Below, piece after piece: positions 39,859 through 48,527 of a stretch of 64,000 bases of DNA. This DNA is from Bradyrhizobium acaciae (lineage in GTDB: Bacteria > Pseudomonadota > Alphaproteobacteria > Rhizobiales > Xanthobacteraceae): NCBI RefSeq assembly GCF_020889785.1, contig NZ_JACMYK010000016.1, forward strand, positions 20,812 through 84,811, in the 5' to 3' direction. Position 1 is the first letter of the stretch. Each line of letters starts with the position of its first letter. The notes under the pieces were generated by a model. The model worked only from the letters and a program-made list of their open reading frames with translations, was not told the origin of the DNA and searched no databases. The position numbers and the translations under genes are program-made.

Positions 39859-41679
39859 CTAGCTGCCGCCGCGGCTGCCGTCCTGCGTGGTCGAGGAGAC
39901 AATGGTGGCGACGTCGCCGAACGTCGTCATCACGGGCGTCACGACCTTGTGCATAGCGGTTTTCGTCACCAGCGTGTCGTGCATCACGAGATTGTCGATC
40001 CCTGTCGTGAGGAAGCAGCTCACCGCATCCTGCGGCGTCTCGATGATCGGCTCGCCCTTGACGTTGAACGAGGTGTTGATCAGCACCGGCACGCCGGTGA
40101 GCGCCTCGAACTCCTTCAGCAGGCGATAGAGCATCGGGTTGGTCTCTTCCCGCACGCTCTGCACCCGTGCCGAGCCGTCGACATGCACGATCGCCGGGAT
40201 CTTGTCCCGCCACTCCGGCCGCACCGGCTTTGCGATCAGCATGTAGGGCGAGTCCTCCTCGCCCTCGAAGATCTCCTTCATGCGCTCGGCCAGCACGATC
40301 GGCGCGAACGGGCGGAAGGCCTGGCGGTGCTTGACCCGGCTATTGAGGATGTCCTTCATCTCGGCCTTGCGCGGATCGGCGATCAGGCTGCGATTGCCGA
40401 GCGCGCGCGGACCGAATTCGGAACGGTCCTGAAACCAGCCGATCACGCGCTGGTCGGCGAGCAGTTTTGCGGTATCGCGGCAGATGTTGTCGCTCCGCCT
40501 GGCGTCGACCTGGATACGGACCAGGAAGTTCTGCAGCGCAGCTGCCACGTCGGCGTCGCTGTAGCGCCTGCCGACATAAGCATGCTCCATCACGAAAGAG
40601 CGCCGCTGCTTCAGGATCTCGAGCCAGCCGTAATAGGCGCAGCCGATGGCGATGCCGTCGTCGCCGGCGGCGGGCTGGATCCAGACGTTCTCGAAACCGG
40701 CCTCGCGCGCGATGCGGCCGTTGGCGACGCAGTTCAGCGCAACGCCGCCGGCGATGCAGAGGTTCTTCGCACCAGTGGTCTCGCGCAGCCAGCGCGCCCG
40801 CGCCAGCAGCACATTCTCGGTGTCGTCCTGGACTCGCCAGGCGATGTCCTCCCAGTGCCGCATCGTCGGGCTCTTGTCCCAGCTGCCGCTGTCGAGCACG
40901 AAGGGCTGCCGGTTCTCCTCGCCCCAGAACGGCACGTGCAGCGTGCCGTCCTTCATCTCGAGGAGATGGCCGACTTGCTCGCGGCGGCCATAGGGCGCGA
41001 GCCCCATCAGCTCGCCGCACTTGTTCCAGTCGCCGAACACATAGGTCGAAACCCGGCTGTACAGCGCCCCGAGACCCGGCATGTTGTAGAACTCGTCCGA
41101 CAACAGCCCGCGCGCCGGCTCCATGAAGACCTTCTTCAGGCATTCCAGCCTGGTGTCGTCGAACCTGTAGTAGCTCTCGGACTCGCGGGCGAGCGGCGAT
41201 GCACAATCCTGCGGATAGGACTCCATCGCATCGGCCTGATAATTGCCGACACCGTCGACGATCATCACGACGCCGTCCTTGAACGGCGACACCGCGAACG
41301 CGCTGTAGGCATGCGCGAGGTGATGCGAGATCGACACCACCTTGTCGGATTTCGAGCGAAACAGCGGATGCTTGATCGCCTCGTTGCGCTCGGCGATCGG
41401 CAGGAAGCCCGGCATGTCCTGATGGAGCATCCGCTCCTCCATCTCGGGCACCGGCAGGATGTAGCTGTTGCGTACCACGAGAGCGACGTCGTCGAGCGTG
41501 ATGCCCTCGGCCGACAGGCAGTAGTCGATGACTTCCTTGTAGAAGCCCGAGGCGTGCTTCTCGCGGGTGATGCGCTCCTTGGAGATCGCGTAGGCGATCG
41601 CACCGTCACGCAGCAGGCAGGCGCTCACGTCATGGTCGTAGACGTTGAGACCAAGGACGTAGGTGTGTTGTTTCGGCAT
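39859..41679 (-). CDS. NodU/CmcH family carbamoyltransferase
   Basis: Transfers a carbamoyl group from carbamoyl phosphate to a hydroxyl acceptor. The 606-residue product shows the ASKHA-like N-domain (VLGLNVYDHDVSACLL, SISHHLAHAYSAFAVSPF, MIVDGVGNY) and the YrdC-like C-domain with FGPRALGNRSLIADPR and PVLINTSFNVKGEPI. NodU decorates Nod factor, but no nod box or other nod gene is visible, so a surface glycan or antibiotic-like acceptor is equally possible. The ATG at 41679 was chosen over a GTG two codons upstream; no clear ribosome site precedes either. Confidence 0.88.
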   Translation of the reverse strand: MPKQHTYVLGLNVYDHDVSACLLRDGAIAYAISKERITREKHASGFYKEVIDYCLSAEGITLDDVALVVRNSYILPVPEMEERMLHQDMPGFLPIAERNEAIKHPLFRSKSDKVVSISHHLAHAYSAFAVSPFKDGVVMIVDGVGNYQADAMESYPQDCASPLARESESYYRFDDTRLECLKKVFMEPARGLLSDEFYNMPGLGALYSRVSTYVFGDWNKCGELMGLAPYGRREQVGHLLEMKDGTLHVPFWGEENRQPFVLDSGSWDKSPTMRHWEDIAWRVQDDTENVLLARARWLRETTGAKNLCIAGGVALNCVANGRIAREAGFENVWIQPAAGDDGIAIGCAYYGWLEILKQRRSFVMEHAYVGRRYSDADVAAALQNFLVRIQVDARRSDNICRDTAKLLADQRVIGWFQDRSEFGPRALGNRSLIADPRKAEMKDILNSRVKHRQAFRPFAPIVLAERMKEIFEGEEDSPYMLIAKPVRPEWRDKIPAIVHVDGSARVQSVREETNPMLYRLLKEFEALTGVPVLINTSFNVKGEPIIETPQDAVSCFLTTGIDNLVMHDTLVTKTAMHKVVTPVMTTFGDVATIVSSTTQDGSRGGS

Positions 41680-42066
41680 GGGCACTCATCAGGGAGGATA
41701 CTGAGACGCTCAGAGAACAGGATCGTGTCGACTTCAAGTTATCGACGGCATTTTCCGCGGTTCGCAATCTCTGCTTCTGCGATGCACAAATCAAATCGGC
41801 GCCAAGTCAGCGCCAGATCTGCGCAATGCAAGATGAACAGAATGAACGGCGGATGAACGACAAGATGAGCGTAGCAACCACATGATCCGTTGCAGGCGGG
41901 ACTGTAACTTGACCTGACCTGCTGCCCTCAATAGAGTCGTTAAAACTCGCAAGAACCTTAGTGAAAAGATTGTCTTAGCACGCTCGAACCGGATAGCGGT
42001 ATCGCGCGTCTAAGCGAGACAGCCAGCATCAGTTCAGATGTCTGGAAGTGACTGGAGATCTTCAGA
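41680..42066. other. Intergenic region before a small secreted protein gene
   Basis: About 390 bp with no supportable gene. It must hold the divergent promoters of the carbamoyltransferase gene and the secreted protein at 42067. Short AT-rich patches occur near 41940-41990. No strong hairpin was found. Confidence 0.45.
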
Positions 42067-42333
42067 ATGACTAAACGCTACAATATCCTGACTCGTTGCC
42101 TTGCAGCAGTCGCTTTGTTGTTCGTCTATGTCGCAAGCACCTCTGCCATCCTGGTCGGCGCCACCACGTCTTCCGCGCAAGCGCAATGGCGCGGACGCGG
42201 TTATGGCTGGGGTCGCGGCCGCGGATGGGGCTATGGTCGCGGATATTATGGCCGTGGCTATGGCTACTACGGCGGCTACGTCGGTCCCCGCTGCTGGTGG
42301 ACCCCGCGTGGTGTTCGCGTCTGCCGGTACTAA
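42067..42333 (+). CDS. Small secreted Gly/Tyr/Arg-rich protein
   Basis: An 88-residue product with a signal peptide (about residues 1-39, ending SSAQAQ) and a mature part of WRGRGYGWGRGRG-type repeats ending RCWWTPRGVRVCRY with two cysteines. Basic and aromatic; function unknown. GGAG precedes the ATG and an intrinsic terminator follows at 42381. It resembles in style the secreted protein at 46834-47106. Confidence 0.75.
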   Translation: MTKRYNILTRCLAAVALLFVYVASTSAILVGATTSSAQAQWRGRGYGWGRGRGWGYGRGYYGRGYGYYGGYVGPRCWWTPRGVRVCRY

Positions 42334-42380
42334 CAACCGCATAAGCGATATTGCCGACACAAGCGATATTGAAGACATAA

Positions 42381-42418
42381 ATCAGGTGCGTCGGTTCCGG
42401 CGCACCTGATCTTCTTTT
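42381..42418 (+). terminator. Intrinsic terminator after the Gly/Tyr-rich gene
   Basis: ATCAGGTGCG (42381-42390) pairs perfectly with CGCACCTGAT (42401-42410), and an inner CGG-TT-CCG extends the stem. CTTCTTTT follows on the plus strand. Confidence 0.85.
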
Positions 42419-42462
42419 GGGGCTTGATTCACCCGCTGGCGCTTGGCTCGCCTGCGGCACGC

Positions 42463-42493
42463 AAGAAAGAGCCCCGGGAGACGCCGGGGCTCT
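42463..42493 (-). terminator. Intrinsic terminator of the cyclase-family gene
   Basis: AGAGCCCCGG (42468-42477) pairs with CCGGGGCTCT (42484-42493), loop 6. On the minus strand it is followed by TTCTTG, so it probably ends the gene whose stop is at 42679. The remaining gap (42494-42678) shows nothing else. Confidence 0.65.
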
Positions 42494-42678
42494 AGTCACG
42501 GGAGAGAACGCTTCAGAAAATCGGGACGCGAGGACGAGCCGCCGGCCCGATCACCCAATGCATCTACGACGTGCATCAGAGCAGATTCGTCTGCCTTAGG
42601 CTGTAGCCGTGCCGCAACAACCTAACGGAATGAACAGCCTGTCCACCGGTTCCCCATCGAGCGAAAGCCCGATAGCGG

Positions 42679-43455
42679 CTAGCCGTCGAGGATCGCAACC
42701 GCCCTCGTCCACCCCGCCGATGCGCGCTCGATCTTCACCGGGAAGCACGACACCATGAACCCGGTCGACGGCAGTTGCTCCAGATTGTGCAGCTTCTCGA
42801 TGTGGCAGTAGCCGATGTGCCGGCCGGCCTTATGGCCTTCCCAGATCAGGCTGGCGTCCCTGGTCTCGGCATATTTCTTCGCGGTGAAAACGAACGGCGC
42901 GTCCCAGCTCCAGCCATCGATGCCGGTCAGCCGCACGCCGCGCTCGAGCAGATACATCGTCGCCTCGTAGCCCATGCCGCAGCCCGAATTGACGTAATCG
43001 GGCTGGCCGTATTTCGCACCGGCGCTGGTGTTGACGACGACGATCTCGAGCGGCGACAGCGTGTGGCCGATGCGCTTCAGCTCGGCTTCGACGTCGCCCG
43101 CAGTTGCGACATAGCCGTCAGGCAGATGCCGGAAGTCGAGCTTCACACCCGGCTGAAAGCACCATTCCAGCGGCACCTCGTCGATGGTCCAGGACCGTTC
43201 ACCGCGGTTCATTGTCGGATGAAAATGCCAGGGCGCATCGAGATGCGTGCCGTTGTGGGTGGAGAGCGAGACCTGCTCGACAGCCCAGCCCTGCCCGTCA
43301 GGCAAATCATCCGCCTTCAGTCCATCGAAGAACTGCAGCATGCGCGGCAGCCCCTGCTGGTGGTCGATATACAGGATGGTTGGATGATTGCCGGGCGGAT
43401 CGGCCGGAACGTCGTTCTGCAGGGGAACGGAGATATCGATCAGTCTGCGCGCCAT
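42679..43455 (-). CDS. Cyclase family protein (kynurenine formamidase-like metal hydrolase)
   Basis: A 258-residue metal-dependent hydrolase of the cyclase/arylformamidase fold. The signature HNGTHLDAPWHFHP carries the metal-binding His/Asp, with GIDGWSWDAPFVF and a C-terminal HIEKLHNLEQLP. Related enzymes open amide or lactone rings, and the substrate here is unknown. The ATG at 43455 has a strong GAGGAGG site. Confidence 0.85.
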   Translation of the reverse strand: MARRLIDISVPLQNDVPADPPGNHPTILYIDHQQGLPRMLQFFDGLKADDLPDGQGWAVEQVSLSTHNGTHLDAPWHFHPTMNRGERSWTIDEVPLEWCFQPGVKLDFRHLPDGYVATAGDVEAELKRIGHTLSPLEIVVVNTSAGAKYGQPDYVNSGCGMGYEATMYLLERGVRLTGIDGWSWDAPFVFTAKKYAETRDASLIWEGHKAGRHIGYCHIEKLHNLEQLPSTGFMVSCFPVKIERASAGWTRAVAILDG

Positions 43456-43937
43456 GGTGCCTCCTCGCGGATTTGTTCGTGTCAGGCTGGCCGGCAACGG
43501 CGAACAACGCTCGGCAAGCCTTCAGATGGGATTGTACTCGCGACTGGCATTGCTGCCCGCTTGATCGTTATTTCTGATCTGGAATAACACCCGTCCCTGC
43601 CGCCAAACCAGCCATCACGCTGCTGCGTGTCAGGCTGCGCCTGGGGGTGAAGCTCTCCGGTCGCCTGCGCGCGCAAGCCGCAACCGCGCCGAGCCGCGGC
43701 GCAGCCTGCGACATCACAAACGGCGCTCGAGGTTGAACCTATCGGCTGCCCGAACGACCCATTGGCACTGGGGATTTCAGGGCCCAGTATTCGACGGCGC
43801 CGTCTGGACGAAGATATTCCGTCCGGGCGGCGTTGTTGCGTCAGGCGAGACAATCTCGAGCTTGGGCGCGCGCGCTCTCGCGCGACCGGGCCAAGACCTG
43901 CCACGGTCAACGATTGCGATGAAGCCTCAGGATTGGA
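43456..43937. other. Gene-free region between the cyclase gene and tRNA-Pro, containing a repeat copy
   Basis: About 480 bp. The only structure recognised is the repeat copy at 43764-43842. Frames here lack starts and plausible composition. Confidence 0.5.
43764..43842. repeat. Dispersed intergenic repeat, copy 1
   Basis: About 79 bp sharing CTGGGGATTTCAGGGCCCAG and GACGAAGATATTCCGTC with the copy at 48670-48750, roughly three quarters identical overall. It lies about 95 bp from the tRNA-Pro gene. Confidence 0.7.
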
Positions 43938-44014
43938 TGGTCGGGGCAGCTGGATTCGAACCAACGACCTGCAGTACCCAAAACTGCCGCGCTACCAGGC
44001 TGCGCTATACCCCG
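43938..44014 (-). tRNA. tRNA-Pro(TGG)
   Basis: A 77-nt cloverleaf on the minus strand: acceptor CGGGGTA, D-arm GCGCAGCCTGGTAGCGC, anticodon stem GCAGT/ACTGC with loop TTTGGGT (anticodon TGG), T-arm with GGTTCGAATCC, and an encoded CCA end. Confidence 0.95.
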
Positions 44015-44134
44015 ATATTTCCGAGAAGCCCCGTGGATACACGCTTCAGCCAGCGCCAGCAAGGCGCCGGTGCAGGGCTTCCGGCCGGGCAATCGGGAAC
44101 GGATTCCGTCCGGAAACCGCACCGAAACGGAGAG

Positions 44135-44614
44135 CTAGTGACCGCCGAACAGCGGATGGCCGACCCGGTCGCCGGGCTGGATGCCGTATTTCTGCGCCGT
44201 CCCGGCAATCACCTCGAGGACGCCCTTGGCGAGCCCCCGCGACGGGATGATCTTGGTCGACATCGGCTCGGTGTTTTCGGCGATCCGCAGGATTCGCCCG
44301 TCGGCACGGATGAAGATCATGTCGAGCGAGATGTAGGTGTTCTTCATCCACATCGACACTTCCTGCTCCGGCGTGAAGTCGAACAGCATGCCTTTGCCGT
44401 CCGCGAGCTCCTTCCGGTACATCAGGCCGGTTTCCTTCTCCTGCTCGGTGGTCGCCATTTCGACCGAGAAGACGTGCACGCCTGATTTGGTGACGATCTC
44501 GAGCGGCTGGACGCTGGCGGCCTGCGCGGCTGGGGCCAGCAGCGCCCCGACCATGATGACGAGCGCGGCCAGCAGCGACGGACGCAGCCGCCCAACAATG
44601 CGAACGAAATTCAT
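44135..44614 (-). CDS. DUF192 family secreted protein
   Basis: A 159-residue product with a signal peptide (LLAALVIMVGALLAPAAQAA) and the DUF192 domain (TTEQEKETGLMYRKELADG, MLFDFTPEQEVSMWMKNTYI, LDMIFIRADGRI). Function of the family is unknown. The ATG at 44614 is preferred to a TTG two codons upstream. It lies upstream of tRNA-Pro on the same strand. Confidence 0.9.
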   Translation of the reverse strand: MNFVRIVGRLRPSLLAALVIMVGALLAPAAQAASVQPLEIVTKSGVHVFSVEMATTEQEKETGLMYRKELADGKGMLFDFTPEQEVSMWMKNTYISLDMIFIRADGRILRIAENTEPMSTKIIPSRGLAKGVLEVIAGTAQKYGIQPGDRVGHPLFGGH

Positions 44615-44736
44615 CGACAAATACTCACACCGGGGAAGATTTTCCGGCGGACCCTAACCCGATGATTGCGGCAAATGCCAGAGCCCTGGAGGCGCGCTGG
44701 CGGCTCACGTTTCCGTCAGGGCGTCCTGCTCGGGGC

Positions 44737-45399
44737 TCAGTGCGACGACAGCGCCGAGGGGCCGGTCTCCGGATGGATCTCGGCAGCCATCATTCCCTTG
44801 GAGCCGGGCCCGAACCGCACCAGCACATACTGGCCGGGGCGCAGCTCGGTCATGCCGAAGCGGCGCAGCGTCTCCATGTGCACGAAGATGTCGGGCGTGC
44901 CTTCCCCGCAAGTCACGAAGCCGAAGCCGCGCAGCCGGTTGAACCATTTGACCTGTGCGCGCTCGAGCCCGCTGGTCGCGGTCACCGTGACATGGGTTCG
45001 CGGCGGCAGCATCTGTGCCGGATGGATCGCGGTCGACTCGTCCATCGAGACGATGCGGAAGGCCTGATAGCCCTTGGCGCGCTGCACGCATTCGACGACG
45101 AGACGCGCGCCCTCATAGGCGGTCTGATAGCCGTCGCGCCGCAGCACCGTCACGTGCAGCAGGATGTCGGGCCAGCCATTGTCGGGAACGACGAAGCCGT
45201 ATCCCTTCGATGCGTCGAACCATTTGATGACGCCAGAGACTTCGACGAGGTTGGCCGCGGCATCGCCGAGACCGGAGAAGGCATCCAACGCCGGATCGCG
45301 CGGCGCACTGCCATACTCGCCTTGTGCTATCCTACTTTGCCCAACTCCGCCCATCGGCGGTCCGCCGAGCTTCTTGGACTCAAATCCGTCCGACCCCAT
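44737..45399 (-). CDS. Double cold-shock-domain protein
   Basis: A 220-residue protein with two cold-shock domains: domain 1 VSGVIKWFDASKGYGFVVPD with DILLHV, domain 2 AQVKWFNRLRGFGFVTCGEG with DIFVHM, both with intact RNP1/RNP2 nucleic-acid motifs. A Gly-rich N-terminal 50 residues precede them. Probably an RNA or single-strand DNA chaperone. Start at ATG 45399; a GTG five codons upstream (45414) is possible. Confidence 0.9.
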   Translation of the reverse strand: MGSDGFESKKLGGPPMGGVGQSRIAQGEYGSAPRDPALDAFSGLGDAAANLVEVSGVIKWFDASKGYGFVVPDNGWPDILLHVTVLRRDGYQTAYEGARLVVECVQRAKGYQAFRIVSMDESTAIHPAQMLPPRTHVTVTATSGLERAQVKWFNRLRGFGFVTCGEGTPDIFVHMETLRRFGMTELRPGQYVLVRFGPGSKGMMAAEIHPETGPSALSSH

Positions 45400-45612
45400 G
45401 ACCCCGGACCCCACACATCAAAATGCAGATCGCCGACGTTGCGGCGTACCCTGTACGCGCTGCTCTCCGTGACCAACTCACTTGGACAACTCACCTGGAC
45501 GCTGCGCGAATCTCTCAATCAAAAGATAACACTCCCGCTTGCCGGGCATAGCTAAAAAACGATTCCCGCGGGAACTATGAACAGGCTTGCACAGCCGCGA
45601 ATCAATCAGGCG

Positions 45613-46374
45613 TCAATTGCCTACGAAAGGACCAAGCGTGTCGCCGATATCGTGGCGGATCACCAGATCCGCCACGTCGTCCTGATCGGTCGGCTCGTTG
45701 TTGATGATCACGAGCCGTGCGCCATTCTCCTTCGCCATCATCGGAAAGCCCGCGGCGGGCCACACCACCAGCGATGACCCGATCGCCAGGAACAGGTCGC
45801 ATTGCCGGCTGAGTTCCGCCGCGCGGTGCATCGCATCCTCGGGCATCGATTGCCCGAACGAGATCGTCGCGGTCTTCACCGGATCGCCGCAGTCCGCACA
45901 ATCCGGCGCACGACCGGTCTTGTCGAAGTGCTGCTTCACCCACGAGAGGTCGTAGTCCTTGCCGCAACCGATGCAGCGCGCGTAAGTCGTGTTGCCGTGC
46001 AGTTCGATCACGTCGTCGGCCTTGAAGCCCGACGTTTGATGCAGATTGTCGATGTTTTGCGTGATGATGCCGGGAACCTTGCCCGCCCGGTAGAGCGAAG
46101 CAAGCGCGCGATGCCCGCGACCGGGCTTGGCTGCCGCAAACGTCGGTTCCATCGCGAAGCGGCGACGCCATGACTCGTCGCGTGCTTCCTGACTGGCGAC
46201 GAACTCATCGAACGGGATCGGCCGGTTGCGGGTCCACAATCCGCCCGGCGAGCGGAAGTCGGGTATGCCGCACTCGGTGGAGATGCCCGCCCCGGTGAAG
46301 GGCACAATCGATGACGCCTCGGCAATCATGTTACCGAGCTGCTCGACGCCGCTGCGCAAGTCTTTTGCAATCAC
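45613..46374 (-). CDS. NAD-dependent protein deacylase (sirtuin)
   Basis: A 253-residue Sir2 enzyme that removes acyl groups from lysine using NAD. It shows GAGISTECGIPDFRS, the TQNIDNLHQ motif, the catalytic HG (IELHGNTTYARC), a Cys4 zinc site (CIGC and CADC) and AIGSSLVVWPA. Metabolic enzymes such as acetyl-CoA synthetase are typical targets in bacteria; the targets here are unknown. Confidence 0.94.
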   Translation of the reverse strand: MIAKDLRSGVEQLGNMIAEASSIVPFTGAGISTECGIPDFRSPGGLWTRNRPIPFDEFVASQEARDESWRRRFAMEPTFAAAKPGRGHRALASLYRAGKVPGIITQNIDNLHQTSGFKADDVIELHGNTTYARCIGCGKDYDLSWVKQHFDKTGRAPDCADCGDPVKTATISFGQSMPEDAMHRAAELSRQCDLFLAIGSSLVVWPAAGFPMMAKENGARLVIINNEPTDQDDVADLVIRHDIGDTLGPFVGN

Positions 46375-46564
46375 TGAAGACGATCCGGTTGGCCGCCGCG
46401 ACTATAGCACGGTCGAACGGATTGCGAGCTCAACCGTGACGCGAGCGATCGGGCCGCCCACCGCCCCAGCATCATCACATTCCTGCACGGCCTGCTCCGC
46501 ATTGACGCCCAATTCGCCCATGCCAATGCGCGCGGGGACAGGACCACCACGACGAGGATGGGCA

Positions 46565-46726
46565 ATGACGGATATGGAAGAGCGCGTCGCGCGCGAGCGC
46601 GAAGAGATCGTCGCACGCATCGCCAGCTTCCGGGCGACGCAGCAGAAGTTCGAGCGCGATCGCCAGGAATATTACGACAACACGCTCGGCAATGTCTGGA
46701 GCGGATTTCAGCGCAAGAGCGCTTGA
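46565..46726 (+). CDS. Small charged helical protein
   Basis: A 53-residue product (TDMEERVAREREEIVARIAS to YYDNTLGNVWSGFQRKSA), very rich in Glu and Arg and probably a single helix with an aromatic C-terminal end. GAGG lies 7 bp before the ATG. Function unknown. The stop overlaps a 23-codon frame (46726-46797) by one base. Confidence 0.65.
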   Translation: MTDMEERVAREREEIVARIASFRATQQKFERDRQEYYDNTLGNVWSGFQRKSA

Positions 46727-46800
46727 TGTCGGCCTCGTTCGCTTACCGGACGGTCGATGTGAGTGTGGTCCGCGCGATCACCATGCTGCGCGATTGAGAA

Positions 46801-46825
46801 AGCCCGGAGCGGTGCGCTCCGGGCT
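46801..46825 (-). terminator. Intrinsic terminator of the small secreted protein gene
   Basis: AGCCCGGAGCG (46801-46811) pairs perfectly with CGCTCCGGGCT (46815-46825), loop 3. The minus strand continues TTTCTC. It lies just past the stop at 46834. Confidence 0.75.
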
Positions 46826-46833
46826 CGTCGTCG

Positions 46834-47106
46834 TTACCAATAATGTCGGTAGTAGTGGTGCCGATAGTACGGACCGCCATAATAGGTATATCCGTCGTCG
46901 TAGTAGCCGTAGCGCGGGCCGTAATAACCGTAGCCGGGTCCGTAATAGCGTGGGCCGTAGTACGCGCCCGCCGCGCCCGCGGCGAGTGCGCCGGCGGCCA
47001 GACCGAAGGCCAGGCCGGGTCCGATATGACGCGCCTGCGCCGGCGCGCTGACCATCGTTGCGCCAACCGTCGCAACCGTCGCCAAAACTGCCAATACCTT
47101 TTTCAT
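46834..47106 (-). CDS. Small secreted Tyr/Gly/His-rich protein
   Basis: A 90-residue product with a signal peptide (MKKVLAVLATVATVGATMVS, ending APAQA), a glycine/alanine helix and a tail of YYGPRYYGPGYGYYG-type repeats ending in RHHYYRHYW. A strong GAGGAGG site precedes the ATG at 47106, which excludes the longer upstream frame. Function unknown; histidines and tyrosines might bind metal. Confidence 0.78.
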   Translation of the reverse strand: MKKVLAVLATVATVGATMVSAPAQARHIGPGLAFGLAAGALAAGAAGAYYGPRYYGPGYGYYGPRYGYYDDGYTYYGGPYYRHHYYRHYW

Positions 47107-47289
47107 CGCAACCTCCTCACGTAGGTTTGCAGGGCTAACGTCGTCTCCATGGGATAGTTGCAGCGGCGCCAGCCTGGAACGCGTGTTCCGGTTCCACAGC
47201 CATGCGATTGCGCAAAGCGACCATCGGTTAGTGCGGGAACAAAAACACAACCTCAAAGATTAGCTTGGCGGTGAGCGAGGTTGGCACCG

Positions 47290-47391
47290 ATGCCGGTATG
47301 GATGGAACTGCTGCTTAACGTGATGGGCTTTGCCGGCTTCATCGGCATCGCGATGTATCACAAGCATCCGAACGGCAAGCTGCCGGACTGA
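47290..47391 (+). CDS. 33-residue membrane peptide
   Basis: A very short gene. The product begins MPVWMELLLNVMGFAGFIG, one probable membrane helix, and ends in the polar YHKHPNGKLPD. GAGG lies 9 bp before the ATG. The helix/tail organisation and the ribosome site support translation, but no homologue can be checked here. Confidence 0.5.
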   Translation: MPVWMELLLNVMGFAGFIGIAMYHKHPNGKLPD

Positions 47392-47411
47392 GTGCGGCGC
47401 CGGTCTGCTCG

Positions 47412-47597
47412 CTAATTCGTCTTGCGCGCCTCTCCCGCCGTGCGGACCAGCCGGTCCGCCTTGACGAGCGCCTTGCCGGCCTCAGGCTGCGGCCGGAGCC
47501 AGAAGCTGATCACGACAAAAGCGGAACAGAACAGCAGGCCCACCACCATCACACGCCGGTGGGTCGGTCGATCCGCGCTGTGGAACGATGGCATCAT
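47412..47597 (-). CDS. Small single-span membrane protein
   Basis: A 61-residue product with a charged N-terminus, one helix (VMVVGLLFCSAFVVISFWL) and a cytoplasmic or periplasmic tail rich in Lys/Arg (ALVKADRLVRTAGEARK). The ribosome site is weak; the ATG pair near 47597 was taken as start. Function unknown. Confidence 0.5.
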   Translation of the reverse strand: MMPSFHSADRPTHRRVMVVGLLFCSAFVVISFWLRPQPEAGKALVKADRLVRTAGEARKTN

Positions 47598-47847
47598 GGC
47601 TGTCACCCGCTGCCATCGATAGCTCAATCGCTGGTGGTGACAACACGATGCCGCTCTTAACCTAACCAGGTAGGGTTAGCGGTGGCCGGGTAATGCCTTG
47701 TTCGGGATGTCCCCATCGGCGGCCGCCGCAGAATCCACAGTGTATCCCACGCTTGTCCGCAGCAAATTCACAGCCTCGGCAGGCCCATTTGCTCAACAGA
47801 TTAAGGCGCTTGCTGCGCACGCGTCCACAGCCTCTCGCCGCGCGCGA

Positions 47848-48195
47848 TCAGGCATCCGCCAGCCGCTTCAGGGTTGCCCGGAAGCCGAGGCTGCGGGTCC
47901 CAACCAACACGGTCCCGAACACCTCGGCCTGATCGCCGCTGAAAGTGCCGGAGAAGCCGCTCGTGACCTCGTGCCCGGCGAACAGCGGCCGCGTGAACGG
48001 GTCAGGTAACGGCGAATGCTGGTTGGTGCTGAGGTGTCCCTTCCAGGTCCCCGCGCCGACCGTATAGGCGCCGATCGACCAGAAATACGGGCCGCCACCG
48101 ATCAACAGGCCATCGCGCAGGATCAGGACGCCGCTGTCGCGGCCCCGCACGCCGTCGGTCATGTGGATATGGATCGAATAGAGCCCGTTCTTCAT
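47848..48195 (-). CDS. GrlR-like regulatory protein
   Basis: A 115-residue product whose layout matches the GrlR fold: NGLYSIHIHMTDGVRGRDSG, a GGGPYFWSIGAYTVGAGTW block and GTVLVGTRSLGFRATL. GrlR represses type III secretion in enteric pathogens; homologues in soil alphaproteobacteria have no known role. The ATG at 48195 was chosen because the fold starts there. Confidence 0.6.
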   Translation of the reverse strand: MKNGLYSIHIHMTDGVRGRDSGVLILRDGLLIGGGPYFWSIGAYTVGAGTWKGHLSTNQHSPLPDPFTRPLFAGHEVTSGFSGTFSGDQAEVFGTVLVGTRSLGFRATLKRLADA

Positions 48196-48353
48196 CCGTG
48201 CCGCCGCCCGGTCCCGCAGGCCCACAGTATGTCCCCAACCCGGACAGCACGCGAGCGGACCGACGCTCCGATTCGGGTCAAAAAGCGCAATTCTGGCGCT
48301 TACAAATCGTTAAGAAAGCCCTGACAAGGTTCGACCGCCGGAGGGAGAGAGCC

Positions 48354-48527
48354 ATGCTCGTTTACCCCGTACCTGTCGAAGTCACGCAAGCCAGAGTGCA
48401 TCTCGTCCTAGATCAGACGGCGAAGGAGCAGCCGCGTATCATCAATGCGGATGTGCTGGATGTCTTCGCCGCGAAGAACCAGGCCGATCGTGACGCCGTC
48501 GAGACCATTCTCGACATCAAGGTGTGA
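48354..48527 (+). CDS. Small protein of unknown function
   Basis: A 57-residue product (MLVYPVPVEVTQARVHLVLD to ADRDAVETILDIKV) without signal or membrane helix. A strong GGAGGGAG site precedes the ATG. The short ordered sequence with VHLVLD and DVLDVFAAKN suggests a small alpha/beta fold. Not recognised. Confidence 0.6.
   Translation: MLVYPVPVEVTQARVHLVLDQTAKEQPRIINADVLDVFAAKNQADRDAVETILDIKV

Noticed and set aside
39859..41679. Carbamoyltransferase as a nodulation gene (nodU)
   Set aside because: No nod box, no nodABC, nodS or nolO genes and no symbiosis-island features nearby; family membership alone does not prove it.
43938..44014. tRNA-Pro as an integration site of a genomic island
   Set aside because: No integrase, no duplicated tRNA 3' end and no composition shift were seen on either side.
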